A stretch of DNA of 64,000 nucleotides from CAZFLY01 sp964519995 (GTDB lineage: Bacteria > Planctomycetota > Phycisphaerae > Sedimentisphaerales > Anaerobacaceae). The position numbers and the translations under genes are program-made. This document shows, piece by piece, positions 24,238 to 33,137 of this stretch. The notes under the pieces were generated by a model, which did not search any database, was not told where the DNA came from, and saw only the letters and a program-made list of their open reading frames with translations. The DNA lies in contig CAZFLY010000004.1 of NCBI GenBank assembly GCA_964519995.1, positions 1-64,000 on the forward strand, in the 5' to 3' direction. Position 1 is the stretch's first letter; every line of letters starts with the position of its first letter.

Positions 24238-27200
24238 TTACTTTAGCAATCCCTCAAGACCCTTGAACAACTGCTGCTGCAATTGCTGTTCAAGCAGTTT
24301 GCTCATATCAAGTTTCGGCTTATTTACAGTGCCACTTAACGGCAGTGATATCCTTTCACCTGTGCTCGCCGCACCAACTCTGGCTGTCCTTCCGGCGAAA
24401 GTGTATGGCAAAGTCACGGTCATATCCAGGCTCTTATCCAGGCCGATGGCACCTTTGAAATTGATAGGTTTATCACCGATATCAACTTGCATATTGTCGT
24501 ATCTAAGAATGCCTTTCTGTAAAACGAATCTTGTTGGATGTATTGTAATAACCTGTCCTTGAGGGCTTAGCCCTGTCACTGAGAGTATCTGACCGAGCAG
24601 GTCAGATGTCTGCATACGCAGGTTATTTGCAGAGATAGTGCCTATTACTTCGAGCTGGTCTTTTGCGTCTGAGGCCAACGGCAGCGCAAGCCATTCGCAG
24701 TGGAAATTTGCTACGCCACTTATATTAACGGCATTAGCGAAAATGGGATTGACATACATGAATAGCTTTTCCGAAGTCTCTTTGTTGATTTGGATGTCTT
24801 TCGCTATTTGGATTGGCTGAGGTGTTTTCAGGATAGTCGGTTTTTGTTTGAAATCTGCTTGGCCGGCAAAACTCAATTGGCCGTTGTTCACAGTGGTTGA
24901 AAACGGTGCTATATCCAACAGCCCGTTTTCGATTCGAATATTCACCTCAGTTGGCCCGGAATCCAATCCCATGTAGTTTGCCTTTTCGAAGCCGACCTTG
25001 GCTTTGCCGCTCAGATTTGCCATAAGCTCCTGGGGTTTGTCAGACGGATATTCACTTTTAAATTCTATCACCGCCTTTCTTTGTCCCTGAACTTCGAGAC
25101 CCTCCGGCAAAAAGACAGATGCCGCATCACTTATCGCCGCCCAGTCATATTCGCATTCAACAGCTCCTTGAAGCTTGGTTTTGTTACCTTGGCTGACTTT
25201 TTTGAACTCACCCTTTTTTATCTTTATCTGAGGGCTTTCCAGTTGAAGTTTTTTAACGTTTATGGCCTTTTCCTTCGGATTGATCTCAGCGTCGAGCAAA
25301 AGTGTTACCTCTTGCTGTTCAAAGGGCTTTTTATTAGCAGATACAAGTTTGAAATTTCTTAACTTTGTGGCATCGGTCGCGATCATGTAGGTGCCATTTT
25401 TGGAATTGACTCGAACTTGTGACTCTGCTATGCCAGCTATTTGTACTTTCGGAGGAAAGGATGCAAATAAAACCATAAATGGCTTGAGCTTTTCCAAGCT
25501 GACTTGTTTAGCCGAAACAACCATGTTCAAGGGCTCAGTAGGTTCCTCACCGAAGGGCACAATTGCGTTCTCAATATCTATACTGCCAAAACTTGTTATC
25601 GCCTGTGCCGACTGGATTGTGACAATTCGCTTGCCCTTGTTGATATGGATGTCGAAATCCAAATCAGCTTTTGGTTCGGAGACACTGTTACCGTCGGCCG
25701 AAGCGACATGCAGTTCTCTCAATGCAGTCTCTCCGGTAGTGCTAATTATGTCTTCTTCGAGCGAAATCTGCCCTTTGCCGGTAATCTTTCCACCGATGGT
25801 GTATCCTATGTTTATAAACTGGCCGAGCTCTGATTGAAATTTTGCCAGGTCGATGTCAGTGCTATAATTGATCTGCCCAAGGTCGCCGCCAGCGTTGATT
25901 TGTGCAAACGCTGACGATACATTTAGCTTATCAAGTTTTATTATCTCTTTGTCTGCTGTCATTTCCAGCGAGGCAATTAACGGTTCAGATAAAGCAAGTT
26001 CCTTATCATCAACTGTTCCTGCAAGGTCCGCTATGGCTGCCTGGCCTTGGATTGTTGCCTTACCAGCTTCAGTCACTGTGTCTAAGCTGCCCGAGAGTTT
26101 TCCTCTGGTTACTTTTATTTCTTCCTTGACGCCAAGTGTATTGGGTATCTGCGACAACAGGGCCCCAAGATCACAATCGAAGCTGCTTGTGAGGTTATAG
26201 GCTTTACCTTGTGCCAGGATATCGGTCAGAGACTTAAACGTAAGTGGGATAGTCCCATCAGCAGTCATCGAGGCCCAATCGCTGCGTAGCTCAAACTCAT
26301 CTATTCTTATGAGTTCTTTTTCTTGCTGCAGGTGCGCTTTGAGTTCGAAAGCGCTGGTATGTAACCTGTCACCTTTCAGTTGTGCCCCGGTTATATTTAG
26401 GTCTTGTGCTGTTACCTGGGCTGTGAGCTTCTCAAGACGGCCATCTTTGATTTCACCTTGTGCATTTGCAGAAAGAAGACCTTTTGTTTGCAGTTCGACT
26501 CCAGCTAATTCAAGGATTGGTTCTAATGACTCCAACGCCAGCTCACCAATCTCGATGGTGACATCGCCGCTTGTTCCTTTCAGGTTCCAGCCGTTCTTTG
26601 TTGGCCTGATTGTGCCTGCTGTATGAATGCGCGAAACCTTGTCTTGCTCCACGACATTTGTGCTTAAATTAAAGGTTGTCTGTTGACCTGGCGGGCGTAA
26701 GCTCAGTTTTGAATCTATCTGGGCAAGTTGTAATGTGTTTGCCTTTGAATCTGTTATCTTTATGTTGCCGTCATTTATTACAAGGTCTATCTTAGTTGCC
26801 GGCAAAAAAATTGGCTGGGCCTTTGGCTCTGCTGGTCTGTTCACATCAATTTGTCGAGCCGAAAGGTTTACTGTCACTCTGGCTTGTTCAATTATTGTCT
26901 GGCCGAAATAAAAATTACCGCTCAGGAAGGATAGATAGTGCGGCTGTGTGGTGATTTGCTTTACTTCTATGGAAGTCGCACCGATATTGTCGGTAAAGCT
27001 TAGATTGCTAATCTTTATACCCTTCAGCCAGCCCATAGAAAGGTCGGAAAAGTCGGCTCGACCGTCAACGGAGCTATTGATTTTGGCCAGTATCATCTGC
27101 CGGCACTTCTCGGATGAAACAAACACAGGCAATAACATTAACAGCAGAACTATCAAAACGGCGACAATTGCCAATATCAGCCCGAGTATCTTTGCTTTGG

Positions 27201-27243
27201 TCAATTTGCCGGGATTTGCTTTGATGTTTTTTTCAGCTTGCAT
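24238..27243 (-). CDS. Large AsmA-like envelope protein
   Basis: 1001 aa. A single N-terminal membrane segment (about residues 18-42) is followed by a long repetitive beta-rich region with the look of AsmA/DUF748/TamB-type proteins: short alternating strands, frequent IxG and LxA units, and a C-terminal segment VDIGDKPINFKGAIGLDKSL followed by a PLSGTVNKPKLD ending, the usual AsmA tail. Such proteins bridge the envelope and are linked to lipid transport. The start at 27243 is chosen because GGAGGA lies eight bases upstream; 19 further in-frame codons have none. It follows the frr gene on the same strand. Confidence 0.8.
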   Translation of the reverse strand: MQAEKNIKANPGKLTKAKILGLILAIVAVLIVLLLMLLPVFVSSEKCRQMILAKINSSVDGRADFSDLSMGWLKGIKISNLSFTDNIGATSIEVKQITTQPHYLSFLSGNFYFGQTIIEQARVTVNLSARQIDVNRPAEPKAQPIFLPATKIDLVINDGNIKITDSKANTLQLAQIDSKLSLRPPGQQTTFNLSTNVVEQDKVSRIHTAGTIRPTKNGWNLKGTSGDVTIEIGELALESLEPILELAGVELQTKGLLSANAQGEIKDGRLEKLTAQVTAQDLNITGAQLKGDRLHTSAFELKAHLQQEKELIRIDEFELRSDWASMTADGTIPLTFKSLTDILAQGKAYNLTSSFDCDLGALLSQIPNTLGVKEEIKVTRGKLSGSLDTVTEAGKATIQGQAAIADLAGTVDDKELALSEPLIASLEMTADKEIIKLDKLNVSSAFAQINAGGDLGQINYSTDIDLAKFQSELGQFINIGYTIGGKITGKGQISLEEDIISTTGETALRELHVASADGNSVSEPKADLDFDIHINKGKRIVTIQSAQAITSFGSIDIENAIVPFGEEPTEPLNMVVSAKQVSLEKLKPFMVLFASFPPKVQIAGIAESQVRVNSKNGTYMIATDATKLRNFKLVSANKKPFEQQEVTLLLDAEINPKEKAINVKKLQLESPQIKIKKGEFKKVSQGNKTKLQGAVECEYDWAAISDAASVFLPEGLEVQGQRKAVIEFKSEYPSDKPQELMANLSGKAKVGFEKANYMGLDSGPTEVNIRIENGLLDIAPFSTTVNNGQLSFAGQADFKQKPTILKTPQPIQIAKDIQINKETSEKLFMYVNPIFANAVNISGVANFHCEWLALPLASDAKDQLEVIGTISANNLRMQTSDLLGQILSVTGLSPQGQVITIHPTRFVLQKGILRYDNMQVDIGDKPINFKGAIGLDKSLDMTVTLPYTFAGRTARVGAASTGERISLPLSGTVNKPKLDMSKLLEQQLQQQLFKGLEGLLK

Positions 27244-27417
27244 ATTGTGTCCTCCGCAAAAAATGGGTTTGTTGTTTGCCTTTTGCTTCTGAGTAGTCAA
27301 TTACACGGCAATAGGGCTGTTGATTCTGCCGGCGTGACATATTCATTACCTCTCGTTCAGAAGAGAAACAGGCCACCAAACGCAATTCTGTTATTGTCCG
27401 GCAGTTTGCATTAAAAG

Positions 27418-27978
27418 TCAATCAAGCATTATCTCATCGGACTTGTGTCTTACCGCCTCATCGGCCTTATCGACGTATTCTTTTGTAATGTCGTCGATTT
27501 GCTTTTTGCCGTTTTGCAGGTCGTCCTCGGTGATGAGTTTATCTTTTTGCTTCTTTTCCAGGTGTTTGTTCGCATCTCTTCGTATGTTGCGAAGGCCTAC
27601 CTTTGTTTGCTCGCCGGTGTGTTTAGCCTGGTTGACGAGCTGGTTTCTTCGCTCCTCGCTAAGCGGTGGTATGTTTAGCCTGATGAATTTGCCTTCCACG
27701 ATTGGTGCGATGCTCAGGTCGCTGCTTCGAATTGCCTTTTCTATATCTTTGACCGAGGCTGGGTCAAACGGTTTGACCACAAGCGTATCGACTTGAGGCG
27801 CTGAAATTGTAGCCAAGGATTTTATTGGCGTAGGTGTGCCGTAGTATTCGACCTTGATGTGCTCGACCAATCCTGGGGACGCCCTGCCCGTACGAAACGC
27901 CTTAAGCTCATCGTGTAAAATCTCAATCGCCTTTTTCATTTTAGATTCGGCATCGGAGACTGTTTCTTTAACAGGCAT
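27418..27978 (-). CDS. frr: Ribosome recycling factor
   Basis: 186-aa factor that splits post-termination ribosomes with EF-G. Family segments include MKKAIEILHDELKAFRTGRA, the hallmark VEYYGTPTPIKSLATISAP, and LNIPPLSEERRNQLV. Length is exact for the family. It is fourth in the conserved rpsB-tsf-pyrH-frr order. The spacer to pyrH contains ATACGAG-type repeat text. Confidence 0.97.
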   Translation of the reverse strand: MPVKETVSDAESKMKKAIEILHDELKAFRTGRASPGLVEHIKVEYYGTPTPIKSLATISAPQVDTLVVKPFDPASVKDIEKAIRSSDLSIAPIVEGKFIRLNIPPLSEERRNQLVNQAKHTGEQTKVGLRNIRRDANKHLEKKQKDKLITEDDLQNGKKQIDDITKEYVDKADEAVRHKSDEIMLD

Positions 27979-27984
27979 TTCTAA

Positions 27985-28030
27985 CCTCGTATCGTATTTT
28001 TCATATCGTACATTGTACTTCTACTCCGTA
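27985..28030. repeat. CGTATCGTATTT-type repeat between pyrH and frr
   Basis: Low-complexity text made of CGTAT/ATCG units. It resembles the element at 28775-28835 between tsf and pyrH. The boundaries are approximate. Confidence 0.4.
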
Positions 28031-28037
28031 ATACGCA

Positions 28038-28760
28038 TCAAGAGCCACAAATCAATGTGCCGACCTGCTCTTCGCAGATAGCTTTGGTTATGTTGCCTTT
28101 CTTGAAAATATTCAGAACGATGATTGGAATTTTATTATCTCTACAAAGGCTTATTGCCGAATGGTCCATTATCCTTAGGTTTTTTGTTAGCACTTCTTCG
28201 TAAGAGAGTTTTGCAAGAAATTCTGCGTTCGGATTTCTTTCAGGGTCGTCACTATAGACACCGTCAACCTTTGTTGCTTTGATTAACAAATCTGCGTCGA
28301 GTTCGGAAGCCCGCAAAGCCGCGCATGTATCGGTCGTAAAGAATGGGTTTCCTGTTCCGCCTGCTAATATCGCTACTCTGCCGCGCTCCAGGTGCCGAAG
28401 AGCCCTTCTGCGGATGAACGGTTCACACATCGCTGCAACTTCGATTGCGCTAAGAACTCTGGTTGGCTGACCGAGTTTTTCGAGCGTCTCTTGCAGCGCA
28501 CATCCGTTGATGATTGTCGCGAGCATACCCATATAGTCGGCTGTATTGCGTGGTATGTGTGCGATTTTTGAAAAAGCATCTCCTCTGAGAAAATTTCCAG
28601 CTCCAACGACGACCGCGACCTGCGGCCCAAGTTTGCAGATATCAGCTATTCTTTCCGCAATCGACTTCAATGCTGAGCCGTCAATTCCAAATTCTCCGGG
28701 TTTGCAAAAACTTTGGCCCGATAGTTTCAGCAATATGCGTTTATATTTGCTCTCTGTCAT
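28038..28760 (-). CDS. pyrH: UMP kinase
   Basis: 240-aa bacterial UMP kinase of the amino-acid-kinase fold, making UDP from UMP. Key segments are YKRILLKLSGQSF, VGAGNFLRGDAF, MGMLATIINGCALQETLE, and the phosphate loop LAGGTGNPFFTTDTCAALRA. RIMDHSAISLCRDNKIPI near the end is characteristic. Length is normal. It lies between tsf and frr in the conserved operon. Confidence 0.97.
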   Translation of the reverse strand: MTESKYKRILLKLSGQSFCKPGEFGIDGSALKSIAERIADICKLGPQVAVVVGAGNFLRGDAFSKIAHIPRNTADYMGMLATIINGCALQETLEKLGQPTRVLSAIEVAAMCEPFIRRRALRHLERGRVAILAGGTGNPFFTTDTCAALRASELDADLLIKATKVDGVYSDDPERNPNAEFLAKLSYEEVLTKNLRIMDHSAISLCRDNKIPIIVLNIFKKGNITKAICEEQVGTLICGS

Positions 28761-28774
28761 TTATTCGTATCCCG

Positions 28775-28835
28775 TATTTTGTATCTCGTATTTCGCATTC
28801 CGCATCTCAGTCGAGATACGTTTCACGATTCACGA
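28775..28835. repeat. CGTATTTTGTATCTCGTATTTCG-type repeat between tsf and pyrH
   Basis: Imperfect units of CGTATxTCG, ending with CGATTCACGAGGCA. It shares text with the pyrH-frr spacer and, in its last bases, with the CACGAGTCACGAG family found in dnaE. The boundaries are approximate. Confidence 0.45.
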
Positions 28836-28845
28836 GGCATACTTC

Positions 28846-29706
28846 TTAGCCAACTTCGAATCGGACGAATCTTTTTATGCTCGCTTCGCCACCGGCTTGT
28901 TTGGCAGCCTCGCTTAGAACCTGAGCAACGGTCTTATCGTTATCCTTAACGAACTGCTGCTCTGTAAGGCAGTTCTCATTATAAAACTTCTGCATTTTGC
29001 CTTCGACTATCTTGTCAATAATGTTGGGGGGTTTATTTTTAACCTGCTCTGTAAAAATGGCCTTTTCCCGCTCAACGGTTTCGGCATCAAGGTCTTCTCT
29101 TGCAAGGGCCAACGGCTTGACCGCGGTAATGTGCATCGCGATATCGGATGATGCTTGCTTTAGCGATTCTGACTTAGCTACATTATCATCACTCGTTTCG
29201 ATCTCGACCATCGCACCGACCTTACTGTTGAAGTGAATGTACGTGCTGATGATTCCTGGCCCTTCAAGGGCAAACCTTGCATAGTCACCTACCTGCATTT
29301 TTTCGCCGGTTTTGCTGACAGTCTCGGTCAGAATATCGTTATATTTTTTGCCGTTGACGGAAGTTTCCAGAATGTTTTCCGGGCCCTGGTTCGATTCGCA
29401 GGCAGGGACATAATCTTTTATTGCTTCAGCTGCGGCCTTAAAATCATCGCTCTTAGCTACAAAGTCGGTCTCACAGCACAATGTTGCCAGCGAAGCCCAA
29501 TTATCACCTTTAGCAACAACGACTATTCCTTCCGATGTTTCGCGTTCTGCGCGTTTGGCCAGAGTAGCAAGGCCTTTTTTGCGAAGTATCTCCACAGCCT
29601 TATTTATGTTGCCGTCAGCTTCCTGCAGGGCTCTTTTACAGTCCATCATTCCTTGTCCGGTCATCTTTCGCAGTTTCATCACTTCTGAAGCTGAAATCTC
29701 TGCCAT
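28846..29706 (-). CDS. tsf: Elongation factor Ts
   Basis: 286-aa nucleotide exchange factor for EF-Tu. The N-terminal UBA-like domain reads MKLRKMTGQGMMDCKRALQE; the core follows with TLCCETDFVAKSDDF, the TDFV signature, then MHITAVKPLAL and the coiled region EKAIFTEQVKNKP. The frame opens 33 codons upstream, but ATG 29706 has GGGAG upstream and matches the family start (MAEISASEVMKLR). Second gene of the rpsB operon. Confidence 0.97.
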   Translation of the reverse strand: MAEISASEVMKLRKMTGQGMMDCKRALQEADGNINKAVEILRKKGLATLAKRAERETSEGIVVVAKGDNWASLATLCCETDFVAKSDDFKAAAEAIKDYVPACESNQGPENILETSVNGKKYNDILTETVSKTGEKMQVGDYARFALEGPGIISTYIHFNSKVGAMVEIETSDDNVAKSESLKQASSDIAMHITAVKPLALAREDLDAETVEREKAIFTEQVKNKPPNIIDKIVEGKMQKFYNENCLTEQQFVKDNDKTVAQVLSEAAKQAGGEASIKRFVRFEVG

Positions 29707-29847
29707 TTCAAAAACTCCCAGTTTGTTTTGGTCTGTGATTAGTGAATTGTAACTCGTAATTATGCTGACCGGCGAACTCGTCTTGAGGCCCTCGAAAGGG
29801 CTCAATCGAGCTGTGAAATCGCCGGCTCGATACTGACTTATGTTTTG

Positions 29848-30705
29848 TCAATCAGTTTGTTGCTGAGGGGTATCGTCTTCTTGTGAAGTCGATTCTACAG
29901 TTTCTTTTGATTCCTGCTCAGCAGTGACCACGGTTTGGGATTTGGGTTCTTCAAATCGAGCCAGAGCCGGTCTTCTCGGACGGACTCGCCTTGGCCGAGG
30001 CGCCGCCTCACGACGAGCTGAAACCATAGTCTTGCCGACCGCAACTGCATCAGCCAACTCATTCAGTATCAATTCGATCGCTCTGATGGAATCATCGTTA
30101 GCAGGGATCGCTACATCTACTGTATCGGGATCTGAATCCGTATCAAGCAGTCCTACAGTCGCGATTCCCAGCTTCTTGGCCTCGCGCAAAGCGAGGTACT
30201 CTTTTTTTGCGTCGACTACTACTATGGCTCCAGGCAGGCGTGTCAGCTTGCGGATGCCCTCAAGGTTGTTCTTGATCTTACGCATTTCACGTTTTAGTCT
30301 TGAGGCCTGCTTTTTGCTTTCGCTATTGAGGGTACCATTCTGTTCCATGGCCTCGAGCTCTTCCAGTCTTTGTAGTCGTGATTTTATGGTTCTGAAGTTT
30401 GTCAGCATCCCTCCCAACCATCGTTCTGAAACATAGTGCATTCCACATTTGTTAGCAACTGCCTCTGCAGCTTTTTTAGCCTGCCGTTTAGTGCCCACGA
30501 AAATGACATCGCCACCGGAAGATACCACCTCGGCAATAAGCTTTTTGGCTACGAGTAAGCCCTTCAGAGTCTTCTTGACATCGATGATGTGGATGTTACC
30601 ACGTTTTGCAAAAATAAACGGGGCCATTTTGGGATTCCATCGGCTGGCACCATGCCCAAAATGTACCCCTGCATTGATGAGTTCACGCGCCAAATGTTTA
30701 GCCAC
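29848..30705 (-). CDS. rpsB: Ribosomal protein S2 with acidic C-terminal extension
   Basis: 285-aa 30S subunit protein. Typical segments are LINAGVHFGHGASRWNPKM, IIDVKKTLKGL, SERWLGGMLTNFRTI and PGAIVVVDAKKEYLA. The start is GTG at 30705, seven bases after GGAGG; the open frame extends to a TTG that overlaps that ribosome binding site and cannot be the start. About 50 C-terminal residues beyond the S2 core (RRVRPRRPALARFEEP, then Gln, Thr and Ser-rich) form an extension. First gene of the rpsB-tsf-pyrH-frr operon. Confidence 0.97.
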   Translation of the reverse strand: MAKHLARELINAGVHFGHGASRWNPKMAPFIFAKRGNIHIIDVKKTLKGLLVAKKLIAEVVSSGGDVIFVGTKRQAKKAAEAVANKCGMHYVSERWLGGMLTNFRTIKSRLQRLEELEAMEQNGTLNSESKKQASRLKREMRKIKNNLEGIRKLTRLPGAIVVVDAKKEYLALREAKKLGIATVGLLDTDSDPDTVDVAIPANDDSIRAIELILNELADAVAVGKTMVSARREAAPRPRRVRPRRPALARFEEPKSQTVVTAEQESKETVESTSQEDDTPQQQTD

Positions 30706-30991
30706 AAAAACCTCCAAAAATCCAAATCTTTCTTAACCTGCAAAGCAAAGCGAGCGAAACTACACAAAACTAATTAAATTAGTATAATCTGTCAACAATT
30801 TTACAACAAGAATTTTCGCAAGCTACAGTCTTACTATTTTCCATTTGTATATGGTGTAATTAGGACGATAAGGTGCTTTCCTTAAATAAAAAAGCCCCTC
30901 ATGAGTCAATTTCAATTGTCCTTAGCATCTGTTGCTGTTCGCGAGTTATGCCCCCCATAACGAAAAGTTTACCGCCGACTCGTGACGCGAA
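30706..30991. other. rpsB upstream region
   Basis: Contains the rpsB leader and promoter candidate, then about 150 bp with no gene. A short inverted repeat GTTATG/CATAAC around a C-run lies near 30945-30961. No RNA gene is recognised. An autoregulatory S2-binding leader could lie here but is not evident by eye. Confidence 0.35.
30781..30809 (-). promoter_or_regulatory. Candidate rpsB promoter
   Basis: On the minus strand, TTGTTG, a 17-bp spacer and TATACT. This would give a leader of about 70 nt before the GTG start of rpsB. The -35 match is weak. Confidence 0.4.
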
Positions 30992-31396
30992 CTAATACCA
31001 GACCGTAATTATGATGTTGGGTTCGGTTTTTTTGGCCTGCACGTCACCTGTGGTTATATTGGTATGCTTCACTGTGACAGTCGGGTTTACTTTTAGCCAC
31101 TTCGCTATTTGCTCATCGAGAAACTCCATTGCGCCCGGGTGCAGCTTTGTAAAGAAGGTCTTCACACCTGTGATTCGGCCGGCAGAAGTCGTCTGTGTCA
31201 TCGGCTGTTTTATAGCTGGTTTTGTGACCTCGGTCTTGGGTGGCTGATTCGGGCTGCTGCCACCCAGATTCAAAGGCAATCGTGACACACTGGCCTTGGC
31301 CGCATCGTCTCCACCAAGAGGAATTGGTTTATCAAAGTCGTCGAGAGGTGCATTATCATCTTTACTGCCGGAAAGATTATTATCGAGCACATCCAT
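30992..31396 (-). CDS. Conserved hypothetical protein beside the secretin gene
   Basis: 134 aa. The N-terminal half is acidic and disordered (SGSKDDNAPLDDFDKPIPL). The C-terminal half is compact: VKTFFTKLHPGAMEFLDEQ, then KWLKVNPTVTVKHTN and a hydrophobic end PNIIITVWY. From memory this C-terminal pattern recurs in planctomycetes; no function is known. AGGAG lies upstream of the ATG. It is about 90 bp downstream of the secretin gene on the same strand and may be cotranscribed, which could tie it to secretion. Confidence 0.7.
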   Translation of the reverse strand: MDVLDNNLSGSKDDNAPLDDFDKPIPLGGDDAAKASVSRLPLNLGGSSPNQPPKTEVTKPAIKQPMTQTTSAGRITGVKTFFTKLHPGAMEFLDEQIAKWLKVNPTVTVKHTNITTGDVQAKKTEPNIIITVWY

Positions 31397-31482
31397 ATAC
31401 TCTCCTTCAATTAATCGTTTGGATCATATTTATTATAAACAGAACCACAAGAATCTTTATGTTTATTTATGATTTTGTCAAC

Positions 31483-32925
31483 TTATTCCTTATCCTGTTC
31501 TGATAAAATCGGTTTTGTACTGCTGCTGTTTTCTGTCTGATTATCAGGATCTGTTTTGTCTTTTTCGTTTTGTCTTTCTTCATGGGGGCTAAGACTGAGT
31601 GTATCCATAACCGCTTTGTGCAGTGCCTTAGTTGCAGGCTGCTCGTGTTTTTTCCTTAGCTTTTCAACCATTTCCTCGTTTGGGATACCGCCGGTGGAGA
31701 TGGTCGGGGTTATGATGAACATAACCTCCTTGGCTCGCTCCTCAAAGTCTCTGCTGGAGAACAGCAGGCCCAGCACGGGTATATCCTTCAATCCTGGTAC
31801 TCCGCGAATGACGTCGCGTTGCTCGGTTTTTCTGATTCCCCCGATAACGAGGCTTTCGCCATGTCTTATGCGATTGTCCTTATTCGTGATTTGGCGCTCA
31901 GTGAGGATTGGCTGTTGTTTAATGCCCTCAGGAGTAAGTTTTGCGCTGATTTTCGCGGTGGTTTCCAATCCAATATAACCGTCTGCGAAAACGTGCGGCG
32001 TAATCTCTAATGAGTCGATGACATCTACGTATTCGGTTCTATGTTCTATCCATGAGTCAGAGCCGGTGCTTCCTCGGATGTATATCTCCTGCAAAGGAAC
32101 ATTCTCCTTCGCTTGGATTTTAGCAGTCTGGCCATTGATCACTTCGAGGGTCGGGTTCATAAGGATTTTTAGATAGCCTCTTGAGACTAATAAGTCAATA
32201 AGTGCTCTGAATTCTCGGCCTGTCACACCTCTGTGTCGCCATAACCCTACTTTCAGGCCAAAATTTGCCCTGGCCGGGTCCCGCAACGCCGCTCCGGGAA
32301 AGGCAGGTAGCAACTCACCCGCTTCGGTCATTTTACCACCAAGACTGACTGATTCGCCGAAAAGATTCTCGATCATTATCGTAGTCTCACGATCCATCGT
32401 CAGGTCAGCATACAGTTCAGAGATAAGGCAGTCTATTCGAACCTGGACCGGAGGCACATCCACCTGTCGTAACAGCTCGAATACCGCGTCTATGTCGGCT
32501 TCGGCTGGGCATCTTACTATCAACTGGTTTGTCGCAGGATTGCTGGTGACCGTATAGTCCGGCAGCGTGGCTGATTTGCCCTCTTCGTCAAAAATTTTAG
32601 TGGCGAACTGTTCGTGGACAATCTGCTTTAGGTTGTCGGAGGTATGGTACCGGCAGAAATAGAATAGCTTCCATTCTTCCTTGCCACCCACAATTTGTTT
32701 GACCTTTTTGGGGGGGGATTTGTAAACTTCTGGCACCAGTATATTTGCGTCGGGCACCGTTTCAATCTTGCTCAAATCGGAAAGAATGCCCTGGGCTTGC
32801 AGTGCGGTGACTCTTTCGTCGGGCCAATCCTGGCAACCACAGAAAGTAGATAGCGTGATGAACGTTAGGACAATGGCCGTGAATTGGCATCGATAATGGC
32901 CAAATTTTCGGCTGTTGGTAGTCAT
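31483..32925 (-). CDS. Secretin-family lipoprotein (GspD/PilQ-like)
   Basis: 480 aa. A signal peptide with lipobox-like TFCGC suggests lipidation at Cys31. An N-domain of secretin type follows, with VTSNPATNQLIVRCPAEADI and VFELLRQVDVPPVQVRID, then the secretin channel domain: NPTLEVINGQTAKIQAKENVP, a beta region, SLVIGGIRKTEQRDVIRGVP and the signature VPGLKDIPVLGLLFSS. The C-terminal 60 residues are charged and disordered. It is shorter than GspD (about 650 aa), with fewer N-domains. No other secretion-system gene is in the window, so it is an orphan or a paralogue. Confidence 0.85.
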   Translation of the reverse strand: MTTNSRKFGHYRCQFTAIVLTFITLSTFCGCQDWPDERVTALQAQGILSDLSKIETVPDANILVPEVYKSPPKKVKQIVGGKEEWKLFYFCRYHTSDNLKQIVHEQFATKIFDEEGKSATLPDYTVTSNPATNQLIVRCPAEADIDAVFELLRQVDVPPVQVRIDCLISELYADLTMDRETTIMIENLFGESVSLGGKMTEAGELLPAFPGAALRDPARANFGLKVGLWRHRGVTGREFRALIDLLVSRGYLKILMNPTLEVINGQTAKIQAKENVPLQEIYIRGSTGSDSWIEHRTEYVDVIDSLEITPHVFADGYIGLETTAKISAKLTPEGIKQQPILTERQITNKDNRIRHGESLVIGGIRKTEQRDVIRGVPGLKDIPVLGLLFSSRDFEERAKEVMFIITPTISTGGIPNEEMVEKLRKKHEQPATKALHKAVMDTLSLSPHEERQNEKDKTDPDNQTENSSSTKPILSEQDKE

Positions 32926-33102
32926 AATCGCACGATTGGTTTTCGGTGCTCTCTTCTGGTCAGCCGCGTAGGCCTACAGTTAAACACAATAGAAAATGCA
33001 AAAACGCAGCAGGGTGTATTCTACACCATATTCTTCTATGGTCAAGGGCGTTTTTATTAAATTAACAAAGATAGATTTTTGAATTTTACCCAGATTAAAA
33101 TA

Positions 33103-33131
33103 TTGACAAGTAATACCTTATATCTTCATAT
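33103..33131 (+). promoter_or_regulatory. rimO promoter giving a probable leaderless mRNA
   Basis: Perfect TTGACA at 33103-33108, a 17-bp spacer and TCATAT at 33126-33131. Only six bases separate the -10 box from the rimO ATG, and there is no Shine-Dalgarno sequence, so transcription should start at or beside the A of the start codon. Confidence 0.6.
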
Positions 33132-33137
33132 CGGCTA

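Noticed and set aside
25391..26626. Several plus-strand open frames opposite the AsmA-like gene
   Set aside because: They are antisense shadows of a long continuous coding sequence and have no signals of their own.
29761..29830. Terminator between rpsB and tsf
   Set aside because: A GCCCT-TTCG-AGGGC hairpin exists but lacks a T-tract and lies inside a conserved operon.
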